64,000 nucleotides of DNA, taken from CAWDCV01 sp963728125. GTDB lineage: Bacteria > Actinomycetota > Actinomycetes > CAWDCV01. The translations under genes and the position numbers were made by a program. The notes beneath the pieces are model-generated. The model was not told the DNA's origin. It did not search any database and saw only the letters and a program-made list of their open reading frames with translations. Position 1 is the first letter of the stretch. Every line of letters starts with the position of its first letter. The stretch lies in NCBI GenBank assembly GCA_963728125.1, contig CAVSIZ010000019.1, forward strand, positions 310,001-374,000. Reading direction: 5' to 3'. Shown in pieces: positions 38,097 through 46,590 of this stretch.

Positions 38097-39388
38097 ATGC
38101 CTGCGGTCGTGCTCGTCGGCGCGCAGTGGGGCGACGAGGGCAAGGGCAAGGCGACCGACCTGCTGGGCGGCGATGTCGACTACGTCGTGCGCTACAACGG
38201 CGGCAACAACGCCGGGCACACGATCGTCATCGATGGTGAAACCTACGCGCTGCACCTACTGCCGACGGGCATCCTCACGCCTGGCGTCGTTCCCGTCATC
38301 GGCAACGGCGTCGTCATCGACCTCGGAGTGCTGTTCGAGGAGATCGATCTCCTCGAGAGCCGCGGCATCGACACCAGCCGTCTCGTTGTCAGTGCCGACG
38401 CGCATGTCATTCCGCCGTACAACCGCATGCTCGACAAGGTGGCCGAGCGCTTTCTCGGCAGCCGGCGCATCGGTACGACGGGACGGGGCATCGGTCCGAC
38501 GTACGCCGACAAGATGAGCCGCATCGGCATCCGCGTCCAAGACCTGCTCGACGAGAAGATCCTGCAGCAGAAGATCGAGGGCGCTCTCGAGCAGAAGAAC
38601 CAGCTGCTCGTCAAGGTCTACAACCGTCGCGCTGTCGATGCGGGCGAGGTGGTCGACGAGCTGCTGTCGTACGCCGACCGCCTGCAGCCGATGATGGCGA
38701 ACACCGGGCTGTTGCTCACCAACGCGCTCGACGAGGGTAGCACGGTGCTGCTCGAGGGCGGCCAAGCGACGCTGCTCGACGTCGACCACGGGACGTACCC
38801 GTTCGTCACGTCGTCGAATGCAACGGCGGGCGGCGCGTGCACCGGATCGGGCATCCCGCCGACGCGAATCGATCGCGTCATTGCTGTCGTCAAGGCCTAC
38901 ACGACGCGAGTTGGCGAGGGTCCGTTCCCGACCGAGCTGCTCGACGCAGAGGGGGAGCGACTGCGCGAGGCGGGCGTCGAGTTCGGGACGACTACGGGGC
39001 GGCCGCGGCGGTGCGGCTGGTACGACGCGCCGATCGCACGCTACGCGGCGCGCGTCAACGGCGTCACCGACCTCGTGCTTACCAAGCTCGACGTACTGAC
39101 CGGGTGGGAGCGGATCCCGGTCTGCGTGGCGTACGACATTCACGGTCGGCGCGTCGAGGAGCTCCCGATGACGCAGACCGAGTTTCACCATGCCGTGCCG
39201 GTGTACGAGTACCTGGACGGCTGGCAGGACGACATCCGTGATGCGCGCACGTTGGACGATCTGCCGTCGAACGCGCGAGCAGTATGTTCGAGCACTGGAA
39301 GAGATGTCGGGCGCACCGATCTCAGCAGTAGGCGTCGGCCCCGGCCGCGAGGAGACCGTCGTGATTCGGCCACTCCTCGGCCCCGTAG
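38097..39388 (+). CDS. purA: adenylosuccinate synthetase, one frameshift near the 3' end
   Basis: GAQWGDEGKGKATDLLG at the N-terminus is the GTP-binding loop. YVVRYNGGNNAGHTIV, GTTGRGIGPTYADK, and SSNATAGGACTGSGIPPTRI follow. It joins aspartate to IMP using GTP. The C-terminal YVRALEEMSGAPISAVGVGP is displaced by one extra base near 39275. With that fixed the protein would be ~430 residues. The exact stop depends on the C run at 39381-39384: the expected end is TAG around 39386-39388, otherwise reading continues to TGA 39486 over the neighbouring remnant. Confidence 0.93.
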
Positions 39389-39400
39389 GTAGCCGTGCGG

Positions 39401-39787
39401 TCATTCCCACCAGGGCGTCCAGGTCGTCGACCAGCGATCGTGCCGGCGATCGCGTTGCAGACCGCGCCGGTGGGCACTGCGCATGACCTCGAGGGTCCTG
39501 GCTTGAGTCACTAGCGTGTCGTGGCCGTCGAAGCGAATGACGATCAGGCCCGCTTCCTCCAGCCTGTGCTCGCGAGCATTGTCGGCGCGATGCTGCACGG
39601 GATCGCGGTGATGTGCGCCGTCGTACTCGACAACGACGCCCGCCTCCACGTCCAGCAGATCTGGTCGACCGAGCGATGCACCGGTGCGGGTGTGCTGTCC
39701 ACAGCCTCGCAGCTGGTTCCTCGCGTACGCTCTCGCGACGTTTCGCGTACCGGCGGAACCAGTTGCCTCATGCTGCGCCGCGAGCAC
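39401..39787 (-). pseudogene. DUF559/AbiEi-type nuclease-fold remnant, N-terminus lost at a palindromic repeat
   Basis: The C-terminal ~95 residues carry the DUF559 endonuclease-like pattern: GRPDLLDVEAGVVVEYDGAH then HRDPVQHRADNAREHRLEEA and GLIVIRFDGHD. The catalytic-core acidic residues (D..E.D) are visible. Intact family members are ~290 residues and begin with an AbiEi-like winged helix; here the sequence before about 39709 is dispersed palindrome copy 4 and then the short spacer to alaC. It is therefore a truncated relic, not a functional gene. Confidence 0.65.
39710..39766. repeat. dispersed palindromic element, copy 4 (best conserved)
   Basis: GCAGCTGGTTCCTCGCGTAC (then GC) on the left and GCGTACCGGCGGAACCAGTT (then GC) on the right. 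18 of 22 arm positions pair around a 14-nt centre. It forms the broken edge of the DUF559 remnant. Confidence 0.8.
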
Positions 39788-39893
39788 GGCCTCTCACTGC
39801 GGCAGACCCGCGAGACGATCACGGAACTGGCCCGCACGCTGCTGCGCCCCTGAGCCGCCCACGTAGGCTGCTTCGCCGGAGGTTCCTGTTGTC

Positions 39894-41072
39894 ATGAAGG
39901 ACTACGAGTTCCGTCGAATCGGCGGCCTGCCGCCGTACGTGTTCACGATCATCAACGACCTCAAAACGCAAGCGCGGCGCGAGGGCGCGGATGTGGTCGA
40001 CCTGGGGTTCGGTAATCCGGACATTCCGTCGCCGGCCATTGCCGTCGACAAGCTCGCCGAGGCTGCTCACAACACGCGCAACCACCGCTACTCGGCGTCG
40101 AAGGGCATCCCCAAGCTGCGCCGAGCCGTCGCCGACCTCTATCAGCGGCGCTTCGGCGTGGAGCTCGACCCTGACACCGAAGTCGTGACCACTATCGGCG
40201 CCAAGGAGGGGCTGTCGCACCTGATGTGGGTGCTGCTCGGGCCCGGGGACTCCGCGATCGTTCCGACGCCGAGCTATCCGATCCACCTGTACGCGCCGCT
40301 GTTCGCCGGCGCGGAGGTGCAGCAGGTACGCGTGGGAGAGGGCAGCTTCCTCGAGGGCTGCCGCAAGGCGTACGACTCGCAGTGGCCCAAGCCGCGCGTC
40401 CTCGTGTGCAGCTTCCCGCACAATCCGACGACGACCTGCGTCGATCTCGAGGAGATGACGGCTCTCGTCGAGTTCGCTCGTGAGCGCAACATGGTGATGG
40501 TGCACGACTTCGCGTACTCCGACACCGCTTTCGACGGCTTCCAGCCGCCGTCGGTGCTTCAGGTGCCTGGGGCGAAGGACTGCTCCGTCGAGCTCTACAC
40601 GTTGACGAAAAGCTTCTCGATGGCCGGCTGGCGGGTGGGCTTCCTGGTTGGCAATGCGGCGGTGGTCGGGGCGCTGACCAAGATCAAGAGCTACCTCGAC
40701 TACGGCACGTTCCAGCCGATCCAGATCGCGGCCACCGTGACGATGAACGAGGCGGCGGACTATCCGATCGAGGTCAACACGATCTACCAGTCACGGCGCG
40801 ACGCCCTCATCGATGGGTTGAGCCGCATCGGCTGGGAGGTGCCGCCCCCGCGCGGAACCATGTTCGTCTGGGCGCGGCTGCCAGAGGCGTATCAGGAGAT
40901 GGGATCGCTGGAGTTCTCGCGCATGCTCGTCTCCGAGGCGCAGGTTGCGGTGTCTCCCGGCATGGGCTTCGGCCCCGGCGGTGAGGGGTACGTGCGCTTC
41001 GCGCTGATCGAGAACGAGCAGCGGATCGCGCAGGCCTGCCGCAACCTGCGCCGCGGCCTCCCCAAGCTCTAG
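39894..41072 (+). CDS. alaC: class I/II PLP aminotransferase, AlaC-like
   Basis: 392 residues with MKDYEFRRIGGLPPYVFTII at the start, LGFGNPDIPSPAIAVDKL, TIGAKEGLSHLMWVLL, CSFPHNPTTTCVDLEE and the PLP lysine in LYTLTKSFSMAGWRVGFLVG. RYS(A)SKGIPKLR and the arginine in VRFALIENEQRI fit glutamate-pyruvate aminotransferase AlaC. It would make alanine from pyruvate and glutamate. CGGAGG lies ~9 nt before the ATG. Substrate preference is inferred from overall resemblance. Confidence 0.85.
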   Translation: MKDYEFRRIGGLPPYVFTIINDLKTQARREGADVVDLGFGNPDIPSPAIAVDKLAEAAHNTRNHRYSASKGIPKLRRAVADLYQRRFGVELDPDTEVVTTIGAKEGLSHLMWVLLGPGDSAIVPTPSYPIHLYAPLFAGAEVQQVRVGEGSFLEGCRKAYDSQWPKPRVLVCSFPHNPTTTCVDLEEMTALVEFARERNMVMVHDFAYSDTAFDGFQPPSVLQVPGAKDCSVELYTLTKSFSMAGWRVGFLVGNAAVVGALTKIKSYLDYGTFQPIQIAATVTMNEAADYPIEVNTIYQSRRDALIDGLSRIGWEVPPPRGTMFVWARLPEAYQEMGSLEFSRMLVSEAQVAVSPGMGFGPGGEGYVRFALIENEQRIAQACRNLRRGLPKL

Positions 41073-41081
41073 TTCATCCAA

Positions 41082-41128
41082 CAACGGATGCGAATCTGAC
41101 CGCGGACGGACCGAATCCGCATCCGTTG
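41082..41128. terminator. bidirectional hairpin between converging alaC and SRPBCC genes
   Basis: CAACGGATGCGAAT pairs with ATCCGCATCCGTTG at 13 of 14 positions around a ~19-nt centre. It lies 10 nt after the alaC stop and 5 nt before the end of the opposite gene. Confidence 0.6.
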
Positions 41129-41133
41129 ACGGA

Positions 41134-41562
41134 TTAGCGGGCTGGGCGCTGCGCCAACGCGGTCTCCACCGCGTCCATCACGGCCTGCCAGTGCGCCCGC
41201 TGCTGCTCGCGCTCGGCCGCGTCGGCCAGGCGTTCCTGGTGAAACCGCAGCATCGTCCGGTCCCCAGCAGCTGGGGTGACGGCGACCTGAACGGTGCTGT
41301 CGTGGTCCCAGTCGACCGGCCGCCAGGTGAGTCTGACCCGGTCGCGGGGCCGGAAGCTGCGGATCTCCCCGGCGGTGCCCGTGTCGGTCTCGTACGCCGT
41401 GCCCGGCTCGTCCAGGCAGCGCACGCCAGCGCCTAGCCACACTTTCGAGCCCGCGGCGGAGGTGAGGAAGTCCCAGACCTGCTCGAGGGGGTACGGCACG
41501 GTGCGCGAGACGCCGATCTCCCAGCCGACGCCCTTGGTGTGCCCGGTCGGCCGGGAGGTCAT
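41134..41562 (-). CDS. SRPBCC (AHSA1-like) domain protein
   Basis: 142 residues. ISRTVPYPLEQVWDFLTS-type N-terminus (VSRTVPYPLEQVWDFLTSAA), IRSFRPRDRVRLTWRPVDWD and a C-terminal helix RAHWQAVMDAVETALAQ match polyketide-cyclase/AHSA1 START-like folds. The family binds hydrophobic ligands or Hsp90; the role is unknown. Overlaps the RidA gene by 4 nt. Confidence 0.85.
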   Translation of the reverse strand: MTSRPTGHTKGVGWEIGVSRTVPYPLEQVWDFLTSAAGSKVWLGAGVRCLDEPGTAYETDTGTAGEIRSFRPRDRVRLTWRPVDWDHDSTVQVAVTPAAGDRTMLRFHQERLADAAEREQQRAHWQAVMDAVETALAQRPAR

Positions 41563-41963
41563 CGGACGACCGCTGCAATGGCGGACAGCTCGATCAGGGC
41601 TCCCGGCACTCCCAGCGCGGAGACGATGGCCGCCGTGACCAGGGGCGGTGGCTCGTTGCCGGCCAGCTTGGGCGCCGCCGCACCGTAGCCAGCCTGGAGA
41701 TCGGTTCCCTCGACGAGCAGGATGGTCACGCTGATCAGGTCGGTCATGCTCGCCCCGGCGGACTCCAGGGCGGTCTCGAGGTTGGCCATCACTCGCTCGA
41801 CCTGGGCCACGATGTCGTCGCCGCCCACGAGGTTGCCTTGTGCGTCGACGGCGTTCTGGCCGCCGACGTAGATCTGGGTAGCACCCGCCGGCACGATCGC
41901 GACGTGGCTGAACGCCGGGCTCTGCACGAGATCTGCGGGACTGAGGAGCTCGATGGAAGTCAT
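41559..41963 (-). CDS. RidA (YjgF/YER057c) family protein
   Basis: 134 residues from ATG 41963. Features are YVGGQNAVDAQGNLVGGDDI, QVERVMANLETALESAGASM and the PPLVTAAIVSALGVPGALIE end. RidA proteins deaminate reactive enamine/imine intermediates. The usual catalytic Arg in the C-terminal PxRxxV segment is not evident, so activity may differ. Transcribed divergently from a WYL regulator. Confidence 0.87.
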   Translation of the reverse strand: MTSIELLSPADLVQSPAFSHVAIVPAGATQIYVGGQNAVDAQGNLVGGDDIVAQVERVMANLETALESAGASMTDLISVTILLVEGTDLQAGYGAAAPKLAGNEPPPLVTAAIVSALGVPGALIELSAIAAVVR

Positions 41964-41970
41964 GACCAAC

Positions 41971-41976
41971 ACGCTA
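41971..41976 (-). promoter_or_regulatory. leaderless -10 motif TAGCGT for ridA-SRPBCC
   Basis: On the minus strand TAGCGT is 7 nt before the ATG at 41963. Confidence 0.5.
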
Positions 41977-41986
41977 GACCCAAACC

Positions 41987-42003
41987 CGGTCAGTTCTTGA
42001 CCG
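41987..42003. promoter_or_regulatory. operator palindrome between ridA and the WYL regulator
   Basis: CGGTCA-GTTCT-TGACCG is a perfect 6-bp inverted repeat in the 64-bp divergent gap. It is centred between a minus-strand -10 (41971) and a plus-strand TACGAT (42013-42018). Confidence 0.6.
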
Positions 42004-42027
42004 CATTGGACGTACGATCGAGAGATT

Positions 42028-42960
42028 GTGACGCCCACCGAGCGCCGGCTGGACATCCTGGCGGCCGTACAGGCGTGGCCGGGAATCAGTGCCGTTGCCC
42101 TGGCGGAGCGCTTGGGTGTCTCCGAGCGCACCGCACGCCGGGATGTCGAGCACCTGCGACGGATCGGTTACGGAATCGACAGCGATACGGGTCGCTACGG
42201 CGGCTACACACTGAGGGGCGGGAGCAAGCTGCCGCCGCTGCTCCTCGACGCGGACGAGGCCGCGGCGGTAGCCCTCGGACTGACGGCTGACCTCGGTGTG
42301 TCTGGGCTGGAGCTGGCGGCGGGCACCGCGCTGGCCAAGGTGTCCGAGGCGGCGCCGGCCCGGGCCCGCGGCACTCTGACCGCGGTAGGAGCCAGCGCTC
42401 AGGCGGCACCCGACCATCGCCAGCAGGCCTCCTCCCGGGTGTTGCTTGCCCTCGCGCACGCCTGCCGCCAGCGCACCTCGGTGTATCTCGGGCGCCCAGG
42501 CGACGGGCAGCGGCGTCGCGTTCAACCGCATCGCCTGGTCAAGGTGGGCAGCCGGTGGTACCTGGTCGCCTGCGCGCAGGGGCGCAACGCCTGGAGCCTG
42601 TACGCCCTGGCCCGAATGACCCGGGTCGATCCTGCCGGTCCCGGGCTGCCCACACCGCCACCGCCGCCAGACGCCGCTGACTTCGCCCGAGCGTCGCTGG
42701 CTACCGCGCCTCGACGGCACCAGGTGCGGGTCCGGTTACACACCTCGGCCGATCTCGCCCGCGAGCTGGTCGGTCCGGCCACCGCGACCATCGACGACGA
42801 GGGCGCGAGCTGCCTGCTGACACTCGCAACTGATGACCTGGACTGGGCCGCCCGCTACCTGGTCTATCTCAACATCGACTTCGACGTCGTCGCGCCCGCT
42901 GCACTGACAACCACATTGCACGACCTCGGGGGCTGGCTGGCGCGCCGCCATCCGGCCTAA
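42028..42960 (+). CDS. WYL-domain transcriptional regulator (YafY-like)
   Basis: 310 residues. The N-terminal HTH (RLDILAAVQAWPGISAVALA, ERLGVSERTARRDVEHLR) is followed by the WYL domain (VQPHRLVKVGSRWYLVACAQ with WSLYALARM) and a WCX-type C-terminus. Such proteins bind nucleotide or metabolite ligands. GTG start with TACGAT 9 nt upstream. It probably controls the divergent ridA-SRPBCC pair through the 41987-42003 palindrome. Confidence 0.88.
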   Translation: MTPTERRLDILAAVQAWPGISAVALAERLGVSERTARRDVEHLRRIGYGIDSDTGRYGGYTLRGGSKLPPLLLDADEAAAVALGLTADLGVSGLELAAGTALAKVSEAAPARARGTLTAVGASAQAAPDHRQQASSRVLLALAHACRQRTSVYLGRPGDGQRRRVQPHRLVKVGSRWYLVACAQGRNAWSLYALARMTRVDPAGPGLPTPPPPPDAADFARASLATAPRRHQVRVRLHTSADLARELVGPATATIDDEGASCLLTLATDDLDWAARYLVYLNIDFDVVAPAALTTTLHDLGGWLARRHPA

Positions 42961-42964
42961 CCCT

Positions 42965-42981
42965 CGCCGCCGGGGGCGGCG
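42965..42981 (+). terminator. GC-rich hairpin after the WYL gene
   Basis: CGCCGCC and GGCGGCG pair perfectly around GGG, 5 nt after the stop. Confidence 0.5.
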
Positions 42982-42992
42982 TACCGGCTGGC

Positions 42993-42998
42993 TACAGT
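42993..42998 (+). promoter_or_regulatory. -10 motif TACAGT before the CWB2-like lipoprotein
   Basis: TACAGT matches the TAnnnT consensus and would give a leader of about 30 nt ahead of ATG 43038, which has a CGAGGTG ribosome site. Confidence 0.4.
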
Positions 42999-43037
42999 GG
43001 GCCGGCGCCCTCCCCCCGGCTCCACACACGAGGTGTT

Positions 43038-44627
43038 ATGAAGCTGCGCTCAGCGCTCATCGCTGCGCTGACCTGCTCGTTCTTGCTCGCCGCCTGTACG
43101 AGCGAATCGCCTACCGACGAGGCCGATGAAGCGGCTCCCCTCACGCCCACGCTGGTTGACGTGAGCTCGCCCACGAGCGTGGTCGATGGTGCATCGCCGA
43201 CAGACATCGCTCTTTCAGCGAGCCAGGCGTTCTTCTCTCAGGCGCCCGTGGTCGTCGTCGCGGACGCGGCGGACGCGTCGGCGCAGGAGCAGGCGGCGAC
43301 CCTGGCCGGCGACGTTGGCGCGCCTCTTCTCCTCGCGGCCGCGCCCGCGAGCGAGCCGGCGCCCTCCGCGACGGCAAGTCCGGCGGCGACCACGCCTGCT
43401 CCGGAGTCGAGTTCCGTGGCCGACGGGGTAGTGAGTCGGGTCGTCGGCGAGATCGAGCGCCTCGGCGCGACGACGGTGGTGACCTACGGCACCGGCGCCG
43501 CCGGGGTCACCGACGCTCTGGGCGATGGGGTGTCGAGCATTGCGGCCCCGGCCGGAGCCGCTCCTTCCGAGGTGGAGCTTCCCGCAATCGAACCGGCCAC
43601 GCCGAGTGCGTCGGTGCTCGCCTTGGCAACACCCGCGTCGGGCCTGGCCGCGGAGGCAACCGCGCGGGCCGCGGGCGCCGAGGTACGCCGCGTAGCCGGG
43701 CCCGATCCACGAACAGACAGCGACCTCATCCAGGCGCTCGCGAGCTCGAAGCCGGCCCGGGTGGTTGCGCTCGGCGCCGAGTTCGGCCCAGCCGACCAGC
43801 TCGCCGCCCGTGTCAGCGTGGCCGCGACCGGCGTGGAGCTACCTGGCGGCGGGCAGGTGCTGTACCCGTACCACCGGCACATCGCGCTGTACGGCAACCC
43901 GACGACCGGCGCGCTGGGTTCGCTGGGGGAGCAGCCGCTGCCGGAAGCCATCACCCGCGTGAAGCAGCTTGCCGCGCAGTACCAGCAGCTCACCGACGCG
44001 ACGGTTGTGCCGACATTCGAGATCATCACAACGGTCGCGTCCGCCGTCCCGGACGACGACGGCAACTACTCCACAGAGTCGGCGCTGGCGGACATCCGCC
44101 CGTACATCGACGCCGCCGCTCAGGCGGGGGTCTACGTCGTGCTCGATCTGCAACCGGGCCGCACCGACTTCCTCACCCAGGCCCAGCTGTACGAGGAGTT
44201 CCTGAAGCAGCCGCACGTCGGGCTGGCCCTCGACCCGGAGTGGCGGCTCGGGCCGAACCAGGTCCACCTGCGCCAGATCGGTACCGTCACCGCCGCCGAG
44301 ATCAACGGCGTGGCCACGTGGCTCGCCGACCTGACGCGCAACAACAACCTGCCGCAGAAGCTGCTTCTCCTGCACCAGTTCAAGTCCACGATGATCAGCG
44401 ATCGCACCACGGTCGACACCAGTCGGGACGAGCTGGCGGTGCTGATTCACGTCGATGGATTCGGCCCGCCGGGAGCCAAGTTCGCGACCTGGAACGTGCT
44501 GCGCGAGGCTCCGCCACAGAATGTCTGGTGGGGCTGGAAGAACTTCATCGACGAGGACTCACCGACGTTTACGCCCGCCCAGACGCTGGCGATCAACCCG
44601 GTGCCGCACTTCATCAGCTACCAGTAG
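43038..44627 (+). CDS. secreted lipoprotein with cell-wall-binding-repeat-like N-terminal region
   Basis: 529 residues. The signal ends in a lipobox LLAAC. Residues ~60-260 contain repeats reminiscent of CWB2: ALSASQAFFSQAPVVVVADA, then GAPLLLAAAP and ARVVALGAEFGPADQLAARV. The C-terminal ~270 residues form a separate domain with VYVVLDLQPGRTDFLTQAQL, GLALDPEWRLGPNQ and LLLLHQFKSTMI, resembling TIM-barrel-like secreted proteins of actinobacteria. No catalytic assignment is safe. A cell-wall role is likely from the lipobox and repeats. Confidence 0.75.
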   Translation: MKLRSALIAALTCSFLLAACTSESPTDEADEAAPLTPTLVDVSSPTSVVDGASPTDIALSASQAFFSQAPVVVVADAADASAQEQAATLAGDVGAPLLLAAAPASEPAPSATASPAATTPAPESSSVADGVVSRVVGEIERLGATTVVTYGTGAAGVTDALGDGVSSIAAPAGAAPSEVELPAIEPATPSASVLALATPASGLAAEATARAAGAEVRRVAGPDPRTDSDLIQALASSKPARVVALGAEFGPADQLAARVSVAATGVELPGGGQVLYPYHRHIALYGNPTTGALGSLGEQPLPEAITRVKQLAAQYQQLTDATVVPTFEIITTVASAVPDDDGNYSTESALADIRPYIDAAAQAGVYVVLDLQPGRTDFLTQAQLYEEFLKQPHVGLALDPEWRLGPNQVHLRQIGTVTAAEINGVATWLADLTRNNNLPQKLLLLHQFKSTMISDRTTVDTSRDELAVLIHVDGFGPPGAKFATWNVLREAPPQNVWWGWKNFIDEDSPTFTPAQTLAINPVPHFISYQ

Positions 44628-44648
44628 CGCTCGCCTCCTCCGATTCAT

Positions 44649-44690
44649 CGCAACACTTTGTTGCGTGAGGCACCTTACGCGCAAGAAGCA
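44649..44690. promoter_or_regulatory. clustered CGCAA palindromes upstream of the TetR-lhgO unit
   Basis: CGCAAC (44649-44654) and GTTGCG (44660-44665) form a perfect inverted repeat. TTGCGTGAGG..CCTTACGCGCAA (44661-44684) is an overlapping imperfect palindrome. Further CGCAA motifs follow to 44712. These could be TetR operators, and the first could also end the lipoprotein transcript. Confidence 0.5.
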
Positions 44691-44712
44691 TTAACGCAAC
44701 TCTCGGACGCAA

Positions 44713-44718
44713 TAAGAT
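44713..44718 (+). promoter_or_regulatory. leaderless -10 motif TAAGAT for tetR-lhgO
   Basis: TAAGAT, 6 nt, GTG 44725. It is just downstream of the CGCAA palindromes. Confidence 0.5.
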
Positions 44719-44724
44719 GAACCG

Positions 44725-45348
44725 GTGACCGTTGAAGGAACTGTCCGTACCGTCACTCGCCGGCCCGGCGGTCGCTCTGCACGGGTCCGCGCAGCGGTGA
44801 TGACCGCTGCGATGCAGGAGCTAGCGGAGTACGGGTACGCAGGCATGAGCGCCGCGCGGATCGCCGACCGGGCGGGCGTTAATCGCACCACCGTCCATCG
44901 CCGCTGGCCGAACCTGGAAGACCTGGTCAGTGAGGCGCTGCTCGAGAGTGCCAGCGACGCCATCGCGATCCCGGATACCGGCAGCGTCCGAGGCGACCTC
45001 ATGCTGCTTCTTGACGAGATCGCGGGGTACATCGACTCCGAACCGTCGCGCAGCATGATCCGCGCTCTGGTGTCTGACGCGGCACGGTCGGCGGCAATCG
45101 GCGACATTGTCAGCCAGGTCTGGACGACCCGCTTCCACCTTGGCGAGGAGGTCATCGTCCGCGGCATCGCTCGTGGGGAACTACGCGACGACATCCCGCC
45201 TGCCACGATGCTCTCGACGTTCACCGGCCCGCTGTACGTCCGCCTGCTGATCACCGACGAGCACATCGACGCCGCCTTCCTCGAGGCGGTCATCGACATC
45301 GGCCTGGACGGCGCACACCGATCCTCGAGCAAACGAGAGTCGGCCTGA
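44725..45348 (+). CDS. TetR/AcrR family regulator
   Basis: 207 residues. The HTH reads MTAAMQELAEYGYAGMSAAR then IADRAGVNRTTVHRRWPNLE, the TetR_N signature. The C-terminal ligand domain contains LMLLLDEIAGYIDSEPSRSM. It ends 1 nt before lhgO, so it likely controls this pair in response to a metabolite. The CGCAA palindromes upstream are candidate operators. Confidence 0.9.
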   Translation: MTVEGTVRTVTRRPGGRSARVRAAVMTAAMQELAEYGYAGMSAARIADRAGVNRTTVHRRWPNLEDLVSEALLESASDAIAIPDTGSVRGDLMLLLDEIAGYIDSEPSRSMIRALVSDAARSAAIGDIVSQVWTTRFHLGEEVIVRGIARGELRDDIPPATMLSTFTGPLYVRLLITDEHIDAAFLEAVIDIGLDGAHRSSSKRESA

Positions 45349-45349
45349 C

Positions 45350-46555
45350 GTGACCGTCCGAACTCGCAACATCGGTGTGGTCGGCGCGGGAATTCTGGGC
45401 TTGGCGATCGCCCGCCGGCTCGCGCAGCTTCGCCCCGACCTGCACATCACGGTCGTGGACAAGGAGCGGGACGTCGCCGTCCACCAGACCGGCCACAACA
45501 GCGGCGTTGTCCACGCTGGGCTCTACTACGCGCCGGGCTCCCTCAAGGCTGAGTTCTGTGCTCGCGGACGGGTGCTGCTGCGCGAGTTCTGTGCCGAGCA
45601 CGCGTTGGCGTACGACGAGTGCGGCAAGGTCGTCGTGGCCCGTCGACCGGACGAGCTGCACGCGCTGCGCGAGATCGAGCGTCGGGCCACGGCCAACCGC
45701 GTCCCTGGCCTGCGGTGGCTGTCAGGGCCGCAGCTGCAAGAGATCGAACCGGAGGCGGTCGGCGAGGCCGCCCTGCACTCTCCGTGCACCGCGATTGTCG
45801 ACTTCCGCGCGATCGCGCGGGCGATGGCCGATGAGTTCGTGCAGCAGGGTCATGAGATCCGGCTGGGCTTCGAGGTCACCGGCGTGCGCCGCCAGCTCGG
45901 CGGGGGTGTGGTGGTCTGTTCAACCGACGAGGCATTCGCCGTCGACCGGCTCGTCGTCTGCGCCGGGTTGCAGAGCGATCACGTGGCGCGACTCGCCGGT
46001 GACGATGCTGGACCGGCCATCGTGCCGTTTCGCGGTGAGTACTACCGGCTCATTCCCGAGCGCAGCTCGCTGGTGCGTGGGCTGATCTACCCGGTGCCTG
46101 ATCCGCGCTATCCGTTCCTGGGCGTCCATTTCACTCGACGCATTGGCGGCGGCGTCGACGTCGGGCCCAACGCCGTACTGGCCCTTGCGCGGGAGGGCTA
46201 TCGCTGGCAGGACGTTCGACTCGGGGAGTTCTGGGAGACAGTGCGCTGGCCGGGCATGCGGTCACTGGCACGGCGGCATTGGCGGATGGGATTGACGGAG
46301 TTGCGCGGCTCGCTGTCCCGGTCGGCGTTTATCGCGGTGGCCCAGGACTACGTGCCCTCGCTCCGCGCCGAAGACGTCGAGCCAGCGCCTGCGGGAGTCC
46401 GTGCCCAAGCGGTCGACCGGGACGGTTCGCTGGTCGACGACTTCCGGATTCACCGTCTCGGTCCAGTCGTTGCGGTACGAAACGCGCCCTCGCCCGCGGC
46501 CACGTCTTCTCTCGCGATCGGCGAGTACGTTGCCGACCATGTCCTGGCGTCCTAA
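45350..46555 (+). CDS. lhgO: L-2-hydroxyglutarate oxidase
   Basis: 401 residues. FAD-binding IGVVGAGILGLAIARRLAQL, then VAVHQTGHNSGVVHAGLYYA and GSLKAEFCARGRVLLREFCA, which is diagnostic of LhgO/YgaF. Also GVHFTRRIGGGVDVGPNAVL. It oxidises L-2-hydroxyglutarate to 2-oxoglutarate, feeding electrons to the membrane. The C-terminal IHRLGPVVAVRNAPSPAATS is the second FAD contact. Co-transcribed with the TetR gene. Confidence 0.92.
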   Translation: MTVRTRNIGVVGAGILGLAIARRLAQLRPDLHITVVDKERDVAVHQTGHNSGVVHAGLYYAPGSLKAEFCARGRVLLREFCAEHALAYDECGKVVVARRPDELHALREIERRATANRVPGLRWLSGPQLQEIEPEAVGEAALHSPCTAIVDFRAIARAMADEFVQQGHEIRLGFEVTGVRRQLGGGVVVCSTDEAFAVDRLVVCAGLQSDHVARLAGDDAGPAIVPFRGEYYRLIPERSSLVRGLIYPVPDPRYPFLGVHFTRRIGGGVDVGPNAVLALAREGYRWQDVRLGEFWETVRWPGMRSLARRHWRMGLTELRGSLSRSAFIAVAQDYVPSLRAEDVEPAPAGVRAQAVDRDGSLVDDFRIHRLGPVVAVRNAPSPAATSSLAIGEYVADHVLAS

Positions 46556-46590
46556 GGCGCAGACACTCGCGACGGCTGCCTCAGGGCCGC

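Noticed and set aside
39521..39853. A small plus-strand gene upstream of alaC ending in RREHGLSLRQTRETITELAR
   Set aside because: The end looks protein-like but the frame runs through the palindromic repeat and antisense to the DUF559 remnant, with no ribosome site or recognisable domain.
41082..41128. A sixth copy of the AACTGGTTCC palindrome
   Set aside because: The arms read CAACGGATGCG and do not match the family; better seen as a bidirectional terminator.
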